This document shows positions 24,859-35,720 of a stretch of DNA of 64,000 nt, piece after piece. The DNA is from Arabidopsis thaliana. Lineage: Eukaryota > Streptophyta > Magnoliopsida > Brassicales > Brassicaceae. The stretch spans positions 12,525,001 to 12,589,000 of the forward strand of contig NC_003075.7 of the NCBI RefSeq assembly GCF_000001735.4, in the 5' to 3' direction. Each line of letters begins with the position of its first letter. Position 1 is the stretch's first letter. The translations under genes and the position numbers were made by a program. The notes below the pieces were generated by a model. It saw only the letters and a program-made list of their open reading frames with translations. It was not told the DNA's origin and did not search any database.

Positions 24859-26221
24859 TCAAAAATGCAGAAGAAGAAAAATAGTAAAGATGAGTAAATA
24901 TTGGGAAGACTGAACATTTGAGGAATCAGAGGTGAAGACATCGGACAACCACGTCGATAATGGTGACGGTGAGGTTTGTACTGATCCACCGCCATCTCTC
25001 CACCCATTCGCTGCCGATTTTTGGCTGTAACATATTCCAACTTTAATCAGATTATCAGAATAATAGTATATAGGACTAAATATAGGACTAAATTTTAATA
25101 ATTTATCTGTGCTTCCCCGTTTCATAATGGTAGGCCTATGGTACGTGTTGTAATAACCTTTTTGTTTTCCTTTTCTTTGATGGAATGACTATTATAAACT
25201 CCTTTATTACGTGTAAAAAAAAAAAAAGTATCAACTTCTTTTTCTTAGCCTGGCTCAAGCCAATCACCTTACTTTGCTAGCTAAGCTCGTCGTGTGCATT
25301 TACCAAAAAGCAAGTGGGAACAAATAAAATGAAAACAAAAATAAAATAAGTTAACCTACCTAGGCAAGGAAGGGCAAAAAGTGATGGTGTAATCAGCATC
25401 AGTGCATGTGAACGTACTTGTAGCATCGTCGAACGCGTAGCTATATGATCTTGGACACGCAGATTTGAATATCTCCGAGTACATCGATGGTTTACACTCG
25501 GTGGGTGAGGCGTACGCGCCACTACAACAATATTCTGGACTACCAAAAGCCTCACACGCGCTTTTGCATGCTGACCCGGACCCGAACCGGAGCTCCGTTG
25601 GACATTTTTGGTTTAGATCCGTTACGCATCCCGTGGTTAAGCAAGTACCTTCTGACCCGCCACTTGCTTCCACCAACATGGGAACGTTGTAACCGTCCAC
25701 GAGGCTTACGTCGTAGAAGTCTTGTTTACGGGCCGGGTCTGCTGGACCTGACCCGATTGTGAATTCGGCGAGTGTAGCGGGCGGTTTTGCTCCTGCACCG
25801 TTACATTCGACCTGGTTAGAGCCGCAGTCCCCGGTTAGGCAGGTGCCTTGTCCTGTGTCTGAGTTGAAGTTGCAACCGGTTCGTGCCCAAAACCGACCTG
25901 ACCAGCTAGCTGGAGCTTGGAACGAACGTGAACCACCGGGAACGAGCTCGAAGCCGGTGGTGCCTATATCGCCGCTTCCGGAGTTGGACAAAATTCCCGG
26001 CCACACGGTGAAGCTGCATCGATTTACGATGGTTATTGTAGCACCATCACTTCCTACCAAATGCAATGCTTTAGCTATATGTTAATATTTACATTTTATA
26101 TAGAAATATTCATACTGATATGAAAGTATGATAGATATGAATATTACGTACCATGGAAGAAGAGGAAGCTAAGGATGATGAAATAGAATGAGACATGAGA
26201 ATGAAGGACTGTTATGATCAT
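24859..26221 (-). CDS. TLP1: Thaumatin-like protein (PR-5 type) with predicted GPI anchor, 309 aa
   Basis: Minus-strand exons are 26221..26152, 26053..25360 and 25024..24859, 310 codons with the stop. Exon 1 encodes a signal peptide (VSFYFIILSFLFFHG). Exon 2 encodes a full thaumatin domain from TITIVNRCSFTVWPGI through many conserved cysteines to YTITFCPSLP, including the signature-type region around GFELVPGGSRSF and acidic-cleft residues. Exon 3 adds 54 residues that are Ser/Thr/Pro-rich and end in a bare hydrophobic tail (YLLIFTIFLLLHF), the classic GPI-attachment signal. If intron 2 is retained the frame stops two codons later, giving a soluble PR-5 protein. Members bind beta-1,3-glucans and are induced in defence. 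The gene symbol is from memory of the locus. Confidence 0.9.
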
Positions 26222-26359
26222 CACTGTTTATTTTTGTCTCTCTATTAAAAAAAAAAAGTACTTTTGGTGGAGAAATTAAGTTTGGAATATTCACAAAACG
26301 AAAGACCAAGAGAGAAAAGAGGAAAAAGAAAGACCAAGAGTAGAGTTTAAAGCACCTCT

Positions 26360-26367
26360 ATATATAC
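26360..26367 (-). promoter_or_regulatory. TATA box of the thaumatin-like gene
   Basis: TATATATA about 140 bp upstream of the minus-strand ATG at 26221. Called from position and consensus. Confidence 0.5.
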
Positions 26368-26661
26368 GTTGTCTCAAGGGTCAAGCTCAAGATATGTGAT
26401 GATCTCACAAAAGTATTGACCAATTTCTTTTATGTTTTAAAGTGATACAAGATAAAACAACATCTTGAAAAGCCATGTTATCACGAATATATTGATTAAA
26501 GTCTTTTTCCATATAAAATCTATAGCTTTACAGATTATCTGTTTGAAATTTTTGCAAAAGTCATAAGTTTTCGAAAATAAATTTTGTGGAAAATAACACC
26601 GAGTAATATATGCATGATAGGTGGCCAAATTAGCTAAAGAGAGTGCATATTATGGTACCAT

Positions 26662-26699
26662 ATCTAGATAAACTCGGACAATCTAGATAAACTCGGACA
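26662..26699 (+). repeat. Perfect tandem 19-bp direct repeat
   Basis: ATCTAGATAAACTCGGACA occurs twice with no spacer (26662..26680 and 26681..26699). It lies in the spacer upstream of the thaumatin-like gene, so it could be a duplicated promoter motif or a simple slippage product. Confidence 0.95.
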
Positions 26700-26901
26700 G
26701 CAGGACCATTAATCTTGAAAGATAAAAAACTCATACATTGAAAAGAAGAAGTTTAGGTTCCTTGATCTCTAGAATGCAAGTAGTGCGTTTACATAATCCA
26801 TCAAAAACTGCTTAATTAAACTAATCTTGATATTCGAGTAAAACGATGTTCTGCTTTAAACTAAAGAGGTAAACACAAAGGAGAAACATCAGAAGTGAAA
26901 T

Positions 26902-29900
26902 CTACAGTTCGTCCTTGGTGTTCTCTTCTTGTTGCTCAACGGGTTCGGCTTCAATGTTTAGACCACCAGCCAAGTCATCTGATTTCGTCTCAGTTGCCTC
27001 ACTGGTCTCTGGTTCCTCTGCTGCCTCGATTTCCTCGTCGGCTACTGCATCAGGGCTGATGTTCAGACCGCTCTTGACTGAGTTATAAATACGGGCAGCA
27101 AAGTCTTTTGGGTCGGTGAGTATGAATCCACTCTCGATCAAAGCTGTCTGGTACATGAGCTGTGCTGTTTCCTTCACACTCTCATCCTGAGAGAATTTGG
27201 TATGTTAGTTTATTTCTCTAATAGACAGTAAGTAAAAAAAAGAATTGATGGGTCTTATGTTTGTTTTACCTCTGGGTCACTTGCAATTCTATCCTTGAGT
27301 TCTTTGATGATAGGGTGTCGTGGGTTGATCTCGAGGACTCTCTTTCCGCGCATGTAAGCTTGCTTATTAGCATCCGAGAGAGTTTGGGACTGCATGATCC
27401 TCTCCATATTAGCACTCCATCCAAACTTGGATGTTACGACTACACATGGAGTGTCAGCCAAACGGTTGCTGATTTTGACATCGTCTACGTTTTCGCTAGC
27501 GAGATTTCCTTTCCACCACTTTGTTAGCTCCTTGAATGCTTCCTTCAGCTCCTTGTCTTTTGAATCTTTCCCAACCTTCAGTCCTTCCTTGGACACATTC
27601 TGGAACTTTTTGTCTTCGTAATCCATCAGGTATTGCATCAAGTATTCATCAACTGGGTCTGTGAAGAAGATGACCTGGGAACACAAGTATGAGAACGTGT
27701 TATGCGAGTTGGAGATCATTTAAAGAAGAATTATTCGTGTGCAATGCAAACCTCATAGCCCTTCTTGATGAGCCTCTCCAGGAATGGAGATTTCTCTAGC
27801 TGTTCCTTGCTGCTTCCTGTGATGTAAAATATGTCCTTTTGGCTCTTTTTCATTCTCTTAATGTACTGATCCAGGGAAGTCAATTTTCCATCGGACTTTG
27901 TTCTGAAATAGCAAAATACAAATCTTTAGCCTGCTGGTGCTAATGAATGGACAGACGTGTATTAAAAAAAAAGTAACAGAGCTTACGTCTCAAAACGAAG
28001 AAGTTTTGCCAAGCGGTTCCTGTTAGCAGCATCCTCAATGATACCTAGTTTGACAGACTTGCCAAACTCGTTCCAGAATTTTGTGTATTGACCCTTCTTC
28101 TCATCGTTCTCACCAGACTTCTCCACATCTGCGTGCCAACAAGTCAATAAGCTTAGACCATGTTTCAGAAAGATGAAGCTACCAAATGGTAAAAAAAAGT
28201 GGAACGGTCAAAGTGGATTGATACCAAGAAACTTGTTTTATGGAATACCTTTTTTCTCATCATCATGGATTTCATCAGGATCTTCTTCAGCAAGCTTGCG
28301 GATCATATCAAGCGCCTTTCGGATAAGCTTCTTCTTAATTGTCTTTAAGCTGCTGTGTTGTTGAAGCATTTCTCTTGATACATTTAGAGGCAATGTGTCA
28401 GAGTCAACAAGACCCTGCAAAAGCAACTCACGTTAGGGATTTAGCCCATAAATTTGTATTGAAAGAACCCCTTAGTTTGTCTTTCAAGTAGTTTACCTTC
28501 AAGAAACTCAAATACTTAGGCAGAAGCTCATCAAATTCATCTGAGATGAACACCCTCCTGACATATAGCTTCAAGTTCGCCTTGTTGCTGTTGTAATAGC
28601 TCTCGTATAGATCATGGGGAGCTTTCGGAGGAACATACAACACAGCCTTGAATTCAACATCACCTTCAGCATTAAAGTGACTCCAAGCCATTGGCTTCTC
28701 GTCGGTAAAATCCTGTATAACAACTGGGGTCAGGGAAATCCACACGAAAATTTTACACCTAGTATGTAACAAGTATGATTTAGTTAACGCATGGTTTTCA
28801 CCTTTGAGAGAGAGTGGTAGAATTTAGTGTACTCTTCCTCTGTCACCTCCTTTGGACTTCTCAGCCATATAGCCTTAACATCATTCAGAAGCTCCCATTC
28901 ATAAACTGTTTCTTTCACCTTCTTGGTTTTCTGCTTTTTCTCACCATCTTCCTCCTCAGCATCTTCTTCCTTTTCTTCCTCGGTAGAGGTGGTTTCTGAA
29001 GTCAAGTACCATTACCAAAAATCAGGGCTGCCTAAACTGAAGGGAAAAAAGATAACACTGCAGCAGAAAATTATAATATGGTGTTTCATTAATACTCACC
29101 AGTTTCCTCATCAGCTGATTCATCTTCCTCAACTGGGACCTCGGTTTCAACCTCTTTGCTAGCCCAGAGGGAGATAGGGAAGTTAATGAATTCAGAATAT
29201 CTCTTCACCAATTCCTGTAGTAGACAACAATGATCATTAGCAACCATAATGAGAGGATAAACAGAAATATTGAATAAGCAGTGCACTGAATTCATAATAA
29301 TGCTGAACCACTTCCCCTCAGGAGAGTTTGGGGTTCTCTACAACAAACCCTGGGTTATTCTGGTTCTTTGCATTGCTTAATTTAGGTTTGTAACAAAAGA
29401 GAAATTTACTTTCTTATCAAAATATTACCCACCTTAAGTTTACTTTCTTCTAGGTACTCGCCAGCTTCATCCCTAAGATGTAATCTAATCTCGGTTCCAC
29501 GTCCAAGAGGCTCATTCCATGTATCCTCGGAAACAGCAAATTTACCGTTAGCCTTTGATTCCCATACATACCTGAAAACGGAAAAGAAGTTATCAGAAAA
29601 GCTTTTCAATGATTTTACATGCCCACAAGTATATTGCCAAACAAAGCCCTCTAAATCAACTTACTGGCTGTCATCATTGTGCTTGCTAATGACTTCAATG
29701 TAGTCAGCAACAAGATAGGCAGAGTAGAATCCAACTCCAAATTGTCCAATAAGGTTCAAATCCCCACTTGATTGCATTTTCTCAACAAAAGCTGCGAAAG
29801 GCAAGATCTTAGAAATATGGAATTTATTGATCCATACTATTATGCAGGACAACGTATCACCACATAAGTAACGTACCTGACGTTCCAGATTTTGCTATGG

Positions 29901-30851
29901 TACCAAGGTTCTTGATTAAGTCTTCCTTAGTCATACCAATTCCCCGGTCTCGAATAGAAAGAATCTTCTTGGCTTTGTCTAGCTTAATCTGCATACCATA
30001 GCATAGTTACGGAGGTAAGAAAAAAGCTTACACTAGACACAATTCCAACGAAAGGCTAAATTTACTGAGATCAGCATTTGATAAAACAAATCGATGAAAC
30101 TCTATTTTCAACACTCTCAAGCATAAAAATCATATTGAGAAACATGTAGCTAACCTGGATCTCAAGCTTAGCAGTGTCACCTTCACCCAAAACGTCTTTG
30201 TCAGTGAGTGCAAGGAACCTAATTTTGTCCAAGGCCTGAAAATCACCAACACAGACACTTATTAGTTCCCCTATTTAACGAGGTATCCCAAAAACTCACT
30301 AAAACAATGTACACGAAGCTGCTTACATCAGAAGCATTGGAGATCAACTCTCTTAAGAAAATGTCCTTGTTACTGTATAGAGAGTTGATAATAATGTCCA
30401 TAAGCCGAGAAACCTCAGCTTGGAACTCAAACTTCTCCGCGTTACTGCGAAGCGTCTTCTTTGACATCGACTCAGACTCTCTGTCGATCAAACGAATTCG
30501 AATAAGGCAAGATTCAAGCAATCCAAGCGAAAGTTCTACCGTGAAACTAACAGAACACTAACCTATGAACTACATCGGAATCCGTCGATAAACCACCGTG
30601 ACCACCAATTTTCTCCTCAACTTTTGGTGGATCTGTAACATCATCGGAACTCTCTTCTGCATTCGCGTGTAACTTTCTTCCTATGATAAACACCACAGAA
30701 ATATCGCCATCATCAGCATATGAATCCTAAGCAACACTTATATCTATCTACTCAAAATCAACACATATATACATCGAAACGTACCTTGATCTGGAAGAAG
30801 AAACAGAAGCGAGAAAAGGAACAAAACGGACACGAGCGTCCTCTTCCTCAT
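26902..30851 (-). CDS. HSP90-7 (SHD): Endoplasmic reticulum HSP90 (GRP94 orthologue), 823 aa
   Basis: Fifteen minus-strand exons: 30851..30785, 30680..30563, 30480..30327, 30235..30155, 29988..29877, 29791..29665, 29571..29433, 29214..29100, 28995..28802, 28712..28497, 28414..28249, 28128..27987, 27902..27752, 27674..27270 and 27186..26902. They sum to 824 codons with the stop. A signal peptide ([14 protein letters not shown]) opens the protein and KDEL closes it, so it is an ER-lumen chaperone. The ATPase domain shows [31 protein letters not shown] and [14 protein letters not shown]. An acidic Glu/Lys-rich linker follows (about 290-330), then the middle domain ([19 protein letters not shown]) and dimerisation domain. 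SHEPHERD is required for folding CLAVATA-pathway components and supports pollen tube growth. An unfolded-protein-response promoter lies upstream. Confidence 0.97.
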
Positions 30852-30930
30852 TGTTAGATCGGAGCCTTGGTTCTCTCAGTCTTTGCTTTCGGGTTACTCA
30901 GTGATGATGATGATTCAGCTCGATAGATCC

Positions 30931-30938
30931 GTATATAA
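30931..30938 (-). promoter_or_regulatory. TATA box of HSP90-7
   Basis: A TATTATATAC-type motif on the minus strand about 80 bp before the ATG. Called from spacing to the start and to the ERSE. Confidence 0.5.
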
Positions 30939-31061
30939 TAGGAAATGATTCAGTGATGTGTGAACTGTTTAGTTGCGTACACTTTAGTTTCTCCTGATTG
31001 GTTAGCTTCGTCATGATTTGCCAACGTGTCAGATCTAACGGATCGTATTGTGAGATAGCCA

Positions 31062-31080
31062 CGTGGTAGTTTTGTATTGG
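31062..31080 (-). promoter_or_regulatory. ER stress response element (ERSE-I) of HSP90-7
   Basis: On the minus strand this reads CCAAT, exactly nine bases, then CCACG, the canonical ERSE-I. It sits about 210 bp before the HSP90-7 ATG. ERSEs are bound by NF-Y with bZIP28/bZIP60 in plants and drive ER chaperone genes under folding stress. Confidence 0.9.
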
Positions 31081-31096
31081 AGCAAGGTTTTGTTCT

Positions 31097-31104
31097 TGAC
31101 GTGG
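31097..31104 (+). promoter_or_regulatory. Unfolded protein response element (UPRE-type TGACGTGG)
   Basis: TGACGTGG matches the UPRE/bZIP consensus and lies 16 bp beyond the ERSE, with another GACGTGG at about 31108..31114. The cluster is in the HSP90-7 promoter. Confidence 0.8.
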
Positions 31105-31926
31105 AGCGACGTGGATTTCGGGGTTGTGGCGTGGATGGACGACTTTTAAATTATCAAAGTATGCTAAATCAACGGTGATATTCGTTTACGTCCTAATTGG
31201 GACGATCGGACGGCTATATTTAGTTGTTTTACATGTGACAAATAACTATTGGATATTAGGATGCTATGCTTTTATTGATGTCGGATACAAAAGTAAAATG
31301 ATGTTTTTCTTTGTACAACGATGATTATGCTTGCCAAGGTTATTACGTTTGGCTGGCTTTAATCGGTTGATGGCTAAAGTCTCGCCTAAAGGCGATACAA
31401 TTTGTCAATTTGGGAAGATCATAGTCATCACTCATCCGTAGTAGCAATATGTATGCGCGGTTCAAAAATGGTAATGTCTATTTGGTCCCATTATTTATTG
31501 AAAGATACAACACGTGAGAGACTTCCTTCCTCACCAGAGACCTCCTTCGCTGCTTTCTTCCATGAACAGTTGTTCAGAAATGAGAGCATAACATATCGAC
31601 GAATGGAACGAAAATGGACGCAACAGATTAATCAAACCACTAGAACCTTTTCTGTATCTTAAAACTATATATTTATTTATGGAGAAAAACCCAACAAGGT
31701 TAAAAAGAAGCTTGACATATACCAATGTTTGAACTAATCCTCCTATATGTTATGAAATAAAATAAAAAACCTGAAAAATGGGAAAACTGAGGAAATAAAA
31801 AAAAAAGAAGGAAAAGTTCAGCAAGACACTTTATAAGTTACCTCAAAACACTTGTCATCATCCTTTGACCAATCAATCAATTCATCAACCTATTCAAGAA
31901 CCCATCTCCACCACTTTGTAGATCAC

Positions 31927-34900
31927 TCACCTCCATGGAGGAAACTCCCAACGTGGCTCCGGCTCTTTTCGCTTTCCACCAATGCTGATAGAAGAACTCG
32001 ATGAGGGCTCTACATTTGCTCCTGAATGCTCTCCCATAGCCCCGCTTTGTGAAGGTGATAGAAACTGCCTCAAATTTAGCGACTCTCTGTTTCCTATCTC
32101 AAGTCCAAACCCAGAGTTCTGATCAAAGTTTGGCCGCATTGATCCATTCGTACTAGGCGATCCACCCGCCAAGCTCATGAACATGTGTTGTTGAGGGAAT
32201 GGTGGCTGCACATACGGCGCTGATCCGATTATTTGCGGCATCATCACTGGGGTACCTCTTGAATCCACCATGTATGGAATAGCAGTTCCAGGAACATACA
32301 TGGGTGATGACATTGACAAACCAGGAGGACCAGTCAATCCGTTGTAGCCATACATAGGGGCTGGAGAAAAGGAGACACCAGGGGCTAGACCCAAAGAGTT
32401 TCCCGTTCTTCCCATGTGTAAACCTGTTGCAGGCTCGAGGGACTTGCCATTGGACAAGAACGAAGCCATCTGAGGTACAGAGTCTTTTCTGTCAGCTTCC
32501 ACTTTTGTACCCAAGATAGATATACCTGGTTCTTCCAATTTGTGCCCCCCATAGGAGGCTGTACTCCATGGGTGCCGCCCATAGTAGGGACCCTGATCAC
32601 GTGAATCAATGAAAAACTGTGGCCTGTCATTCAAATCAAAGTTTACTTCCTTGCCTGATTGTTGAGCAACTGACGATGAGGAGACAGGTGATGCGCTTTG
32701 CTGACCATTGTGACTTAAAAACAATCTTGTTTCCATCTTCGACTCAGAAGGTGGAGGCATCTCATCGTCCTCGTTCATACAATTCAAATCCAAGTTGAAC
32801 TTGCTTGATCCTCGCAGACTGGCTTCATGTGAAGACTCTCCACCCCTAGAGTTTGATGAGGAGAAAGGAAACTGTTTCCAAGGAGTAAGATCTTCAACTT
32901 GATCATCTCCTACCTCAGCCACGTTCAGATCGATACCACGAGAAATCACCTGCTTTTCTCTTAAATCCCCACTAGGAACTTTATGAGGTAATGCTGAGTG
33001 AAATACACTCGTAGCAGCTGATCCTTTCCCGCTAAGAGATCTTTCCAAATGCCACGGTGCTGCTGCAGGCATTGCAGAAGATGAGACAGAAAATGAAACA
33101 GACATAGGAGCAGGGGTTGTAGATGTGGAGGACATAATGACATCTGTTTCATCAGGACATATATCTTGATTAAGATCAAAGCCACATGGGCTTTTCTCTC
33201 TGCCTACTTCAGATTTAGCAGCTGTTGCTAGGTGTCTTTCTTCAACATCACCACTTTCAGGTTTGTCATCTTTCTCATCCATTAGATCATCATCTCCAAC
33301 ATGAGGTTCCTCAAAGGAATGGTTTTCAGTCACTGATAATCCCTTAGATGGAGAACCTGTATGTACATCATCATCGCGGGAGTATTGCGAACCAGACTGC
33401 CCGCTTTCATCGGATAGTTCTTCTGAAGAACTATGAGAAGGTTCTCCAGAGTCCACTTCTCTTGCGACTTCCTGTGCGACTTTGGTAGCGACCTCCAAGG
33501 CATCCAAAATACCAAGATCAATATCAGTAGTTGTTTTGTCAATTGCTCCAAGGCGCTGGGATATGGTCATTGATCTAGAAGAGATGCGTTTTTTTCTCCG
33601 TTTTACTCTCCTCTTTTTGTCAGAATGACCCATATCATCTTTTCCTTCATTGTCAGCAAGACCAGTTAAATTGTCACTCTCAAATTTTCTACTTCTACCA
33701 AGGCCACCTGATAATCTTGATGAATTGTCAGAATCTTGATTGTCCGTCATATGAGTCAATGAAGACACCTGTTTGCTATTATGGGCTACGCTCACATCGT
33801 GCGACCCACATATCGTCCCAGACACATTCTTGCTCACCTCATTTGAATCAAGACTACTCTGCAAAAGACTATTTTTCTCCAACTCCATGCTGGCAACAAT
33901 AGAATCAGAAGACACAGCTACGTGTCCTGCTGCACTAGATGTCCCTGCTTCACCCAATTTTTCAAGAAAATAGTTTGCCATCTGCTTTTCCTTGGGTATC
34001 TCAGCATCCAGTGGAGCATTTGATGGGCCTTCAGCACTATCACGCTCTAAATAAAGTAGGCTACTAGACCCAGTAGGCATAGTACCAAAAGTCGTTGGGC
34101 CACTTGTCTCCCCCATAGAGCTTTTTTCCTTCACAGAAAGTTTTTCTTGAACCTCTTTCATGATATCATCGGTACAAGAACCATTGAAAGTTTCAGTCAT
34201 CGAATTAGAGCAGTGGGAATTCACGTTCGAGACAAACCCAGCCTTGTCGTTCTGCAGTCCCAAACCCTTATCTTGATCTGGGATGTTTCCTTCTGAGCAT
34301 CCTGATAGCAAGGCTTCATCTGCTATTTCAGGACAATGTTTTTCACTAGTACTTTGCATCGAACAAAGTGTAACAGCAGATTTTTGCCCACTGCTCTCGA
34401 TGCTTGCTGCTACAACTCTCATCTCATCTTCATGAATTTTGTTACAGCTTTCACTGTCATGTTCAGAGTGGTCATAATCATCCTTATCCTTCCAGCTACC
34501 AAAGAGCTTTCTCGCCTGATCCTGAACTCGAGAACTACCATGGTCCACAAGTTTCTTGACAGCAACCCATAACCCAGAAGAAACTAACTTGGAACTGTCT
34601 ACACCTAGATTTTCAACAGCTTCTAACAAAGCAAGAATTGACTCCTCTACAGATCTGTCAACTGAATCGTTATCCAACATCTGAGCTTCAGCTAGCCAGC
34701 TACTTAAGTAAACAAGTCCATCTAAATTTACAAAAACATCAAGACAATCTCTGTTCTTTGTAGCCGCAATTGTGCTTGCAACAGCAGTCCATTGTCTAAA
34801 AGCATCACCACTATTCTTCAAAACTGAATCCTTATTACTCTGCATAACAGACACAAGCTCTTCAACACGAGAAGTGACCGTGAGTCCATCTTTTATTTCT

Positions 34901-34929
34901 GTTAGGGTAAAGAAATCTTCAAGCGTCAT
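31927..34929 (-). CDS. TFIIS N-terminal (LW) domain protein with DLN repeats, 1000 aa
   Basis: A single uninterrupted coding exon of 1000 codons plus stop. A 5' UTR intron is likely (minus-strand donor at 35645, acceptor at 34939). The N-terminal 150 residues resemble the TFIIS N-terminal/LW helical bundle (LLEAVENLGVDSSKLVSSGLW, KKLVDH, ARKLFGSWK), found in factors that touch elongating RNA polymerase II. The long middle is low-complexity, Ser/Asp/Glu-rich, with a basic nuclear signal KKRRVKRRKKR near residue 440. Four DLN-type EAR repressor motifs follow at about residues 585 (FDLNQD), 666 (IDLNVAE), 713 (LDLNCM) and 765 (FDLNDRP). The tail is Met/Gly/Pro-rich and ends in KRKEPEPRWEFPPWR. 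It resembles the Arabidopsis SUO-type proteins without the N-terminal BAH domain. Confidence 0.9.
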   Translation of the reverse strand: MTLEDFFTLTEIKDGLTVTSRVEELVSVMQSNKDSVLKNSGDAFRQWTAVASTIAATKNRDCLDVFVNLDGLVYLSSWLAEAQMLDNDSVDRSVEESILALLEAVENLGVDSSKLVSSGLWVAVKKLVDHGSSRVQDQARKLFGSWKDKDDYDHSEHDSESCNKIHEDEMRVVAASIESSGQKSAVTLCSMQSTSEKHCPEIADEALLSGCSEGNIPDQDKGLGLQNDKAGFVSNVNSHCSNSMTETFNGSCTDDIMKEVQEKLSVKEKSSMGETSGPTTFGTMPTGSSSLLYLERDSAEGPSNAPLDAEIPKEKQMANYFLEKLGEAGTSSAAGHVAVSSDSIVASMELEKNSLLQSSLDSNEVSKNVSGTICGSHDVSVAHNSKQVSSLTHMTDNQDSDNSSRLSGGLGRSRKFESDNLTGLADNEGKDDMGHSDKKRRVKRRKKRISSRSMTISQRLGAIDKTTTDIDLGILDALEVATKVAQEVAREVDSGEPSHSSSEELSDESGQSGSQYSRDDDVHTGSPSKGLSVTENHSFEEPHVGDDDLMDEKDDKPESGDVEERHLATAAKSEVGREKSPCGFDLNQDICPDETDVIMSSTSTTPAPMSVSFSVSSSAMPAAAPWHLERSLSGKGSAATSVFHSALPHKVPSGDLREKQVISRGIDLNVAEVGDDQVEDLTPWKQFPFSSSNSRGGESSHEASLRGSSKFNLDLNCMNEDDEMPPPSESKMETRLFLSHNGQQSASPVSSSSVAQQSGKEVNFDLNDRPQFFIDSRDQGPYYGRHPWSTASYGGHKLEEPGISILGTKVEADRKDSVPQMASFLSNGKSLEPATGLHMGRTGNSLGLAPGVSFSPAPMYGYNGLTGPPGLSMSSPMYVPGTAIPYMVDSRGTPVMMPQIIGSAPYVQPPFPQQHMFMSLAGGSPSTNGSMRPNFDQNSGFGLEIGNRESLNLRQFLSPSQSGAMGEHSGANVEPSSSSSISIGGKRKEPEPRWEFPPWR

Positions 34930-35720
34930 ACTGCTTTACTTATGACAACTCCAAAAATATAGAACACGGTTAGAAAGCAAAAAGGTTCTTTCTCCCATTC
35001 GAAAAACTCCTGAGAAACAAAACAAAAACAGAACAAGACAAACTTTATGTCATTAACCTACTGTGACAAGTACAAAAAAAAACACAATCAAACTGTTCAA
35101 AATATTTTGAATATGAAATCGAGTTCACCATGGCTTAGAGAGACCCAATTCATATGCAAGGAATCCAAGATCACTCCATTGTCGAAGAAATATGAATTTA
35201 CATTTGGCATAGTACCAAAAACAAATAACTACAATATGCAGGACAACTACACTATACCTTCTAGTGACCGTGACTGATATTAACAGGAATACAGCGACTT
35301 TCAAATTGATGGTACAGACAAAGGACAACAAAAATTGTAAAATCTCCCAATCTCAGAAACTATAGAGTACATCTATTTAAAAATCATGCCAACCAAATCC
35401 CAGGTCCAGGATCAAAACCCTAAAATTGAGAAGAAGAAAAAACTAGCAAAATTCAACACATGTGGAGAACTATACGACAAATAATATGAGATTAAGCCAA
35501 TTCAATGAATAAGATTCCAAAGATCAATTCAAAAAGTGATTAAAAAATTGAAGACAGATGACCAAATGAATACCACTAATAAACCCTAGGCGAATTTCAG
35601 AGCTATTCATCATTGTAAAAAGAGAGAGAGGAATATAGAACTCACCACGAAGCACAAGGAAGACGAAACCCTAGGTCAAGCGAGTTAGCCGTTCCGACAG
35701 AACCGATGCGCACTCGCATA
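34930..35720 (-). other. 5' UTR with probable intron of the TFIIS-N gene
   Basis: On the minus strand a GTGAGT donor follows an exon that would end at 35646, and a usable AG acceptor lies at 34939, just 9 bp before the ATG. This fits a leader intron of about 700 bp. The leader exon (35647 to about 35720) is GC-richer than the flanks. Confidence 0.55.

Larger units (their letters stand above)
26222..26901. other. Intergenic: thaumatin-like gene promoter and HSP90-7 3' flank
   Basis: 680 bp. It contains a TATA-like run near 26360, purine-rich stretches at 26270-26340 and a perfect two-copy 19-bp direct repeat at 26662..26699. No gene. Confidence 0.6.
30852..31926. other. Intergenic: HSP90-7 promoter and TFIIS-N gene 3' flank
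   Basis: About 1.07 kb. The left 270 bp are the HSP90-7 leader and promoter with the ERSE/UPRE cluster. The remainder is AT-rich with no supported gene. Confidence 0.65.

Noticed and set aside
25465-26085. Plus-strand frames over the thaumatin-like exon
   Set aside because: Antisense shadows of the GC-richer exon 2.
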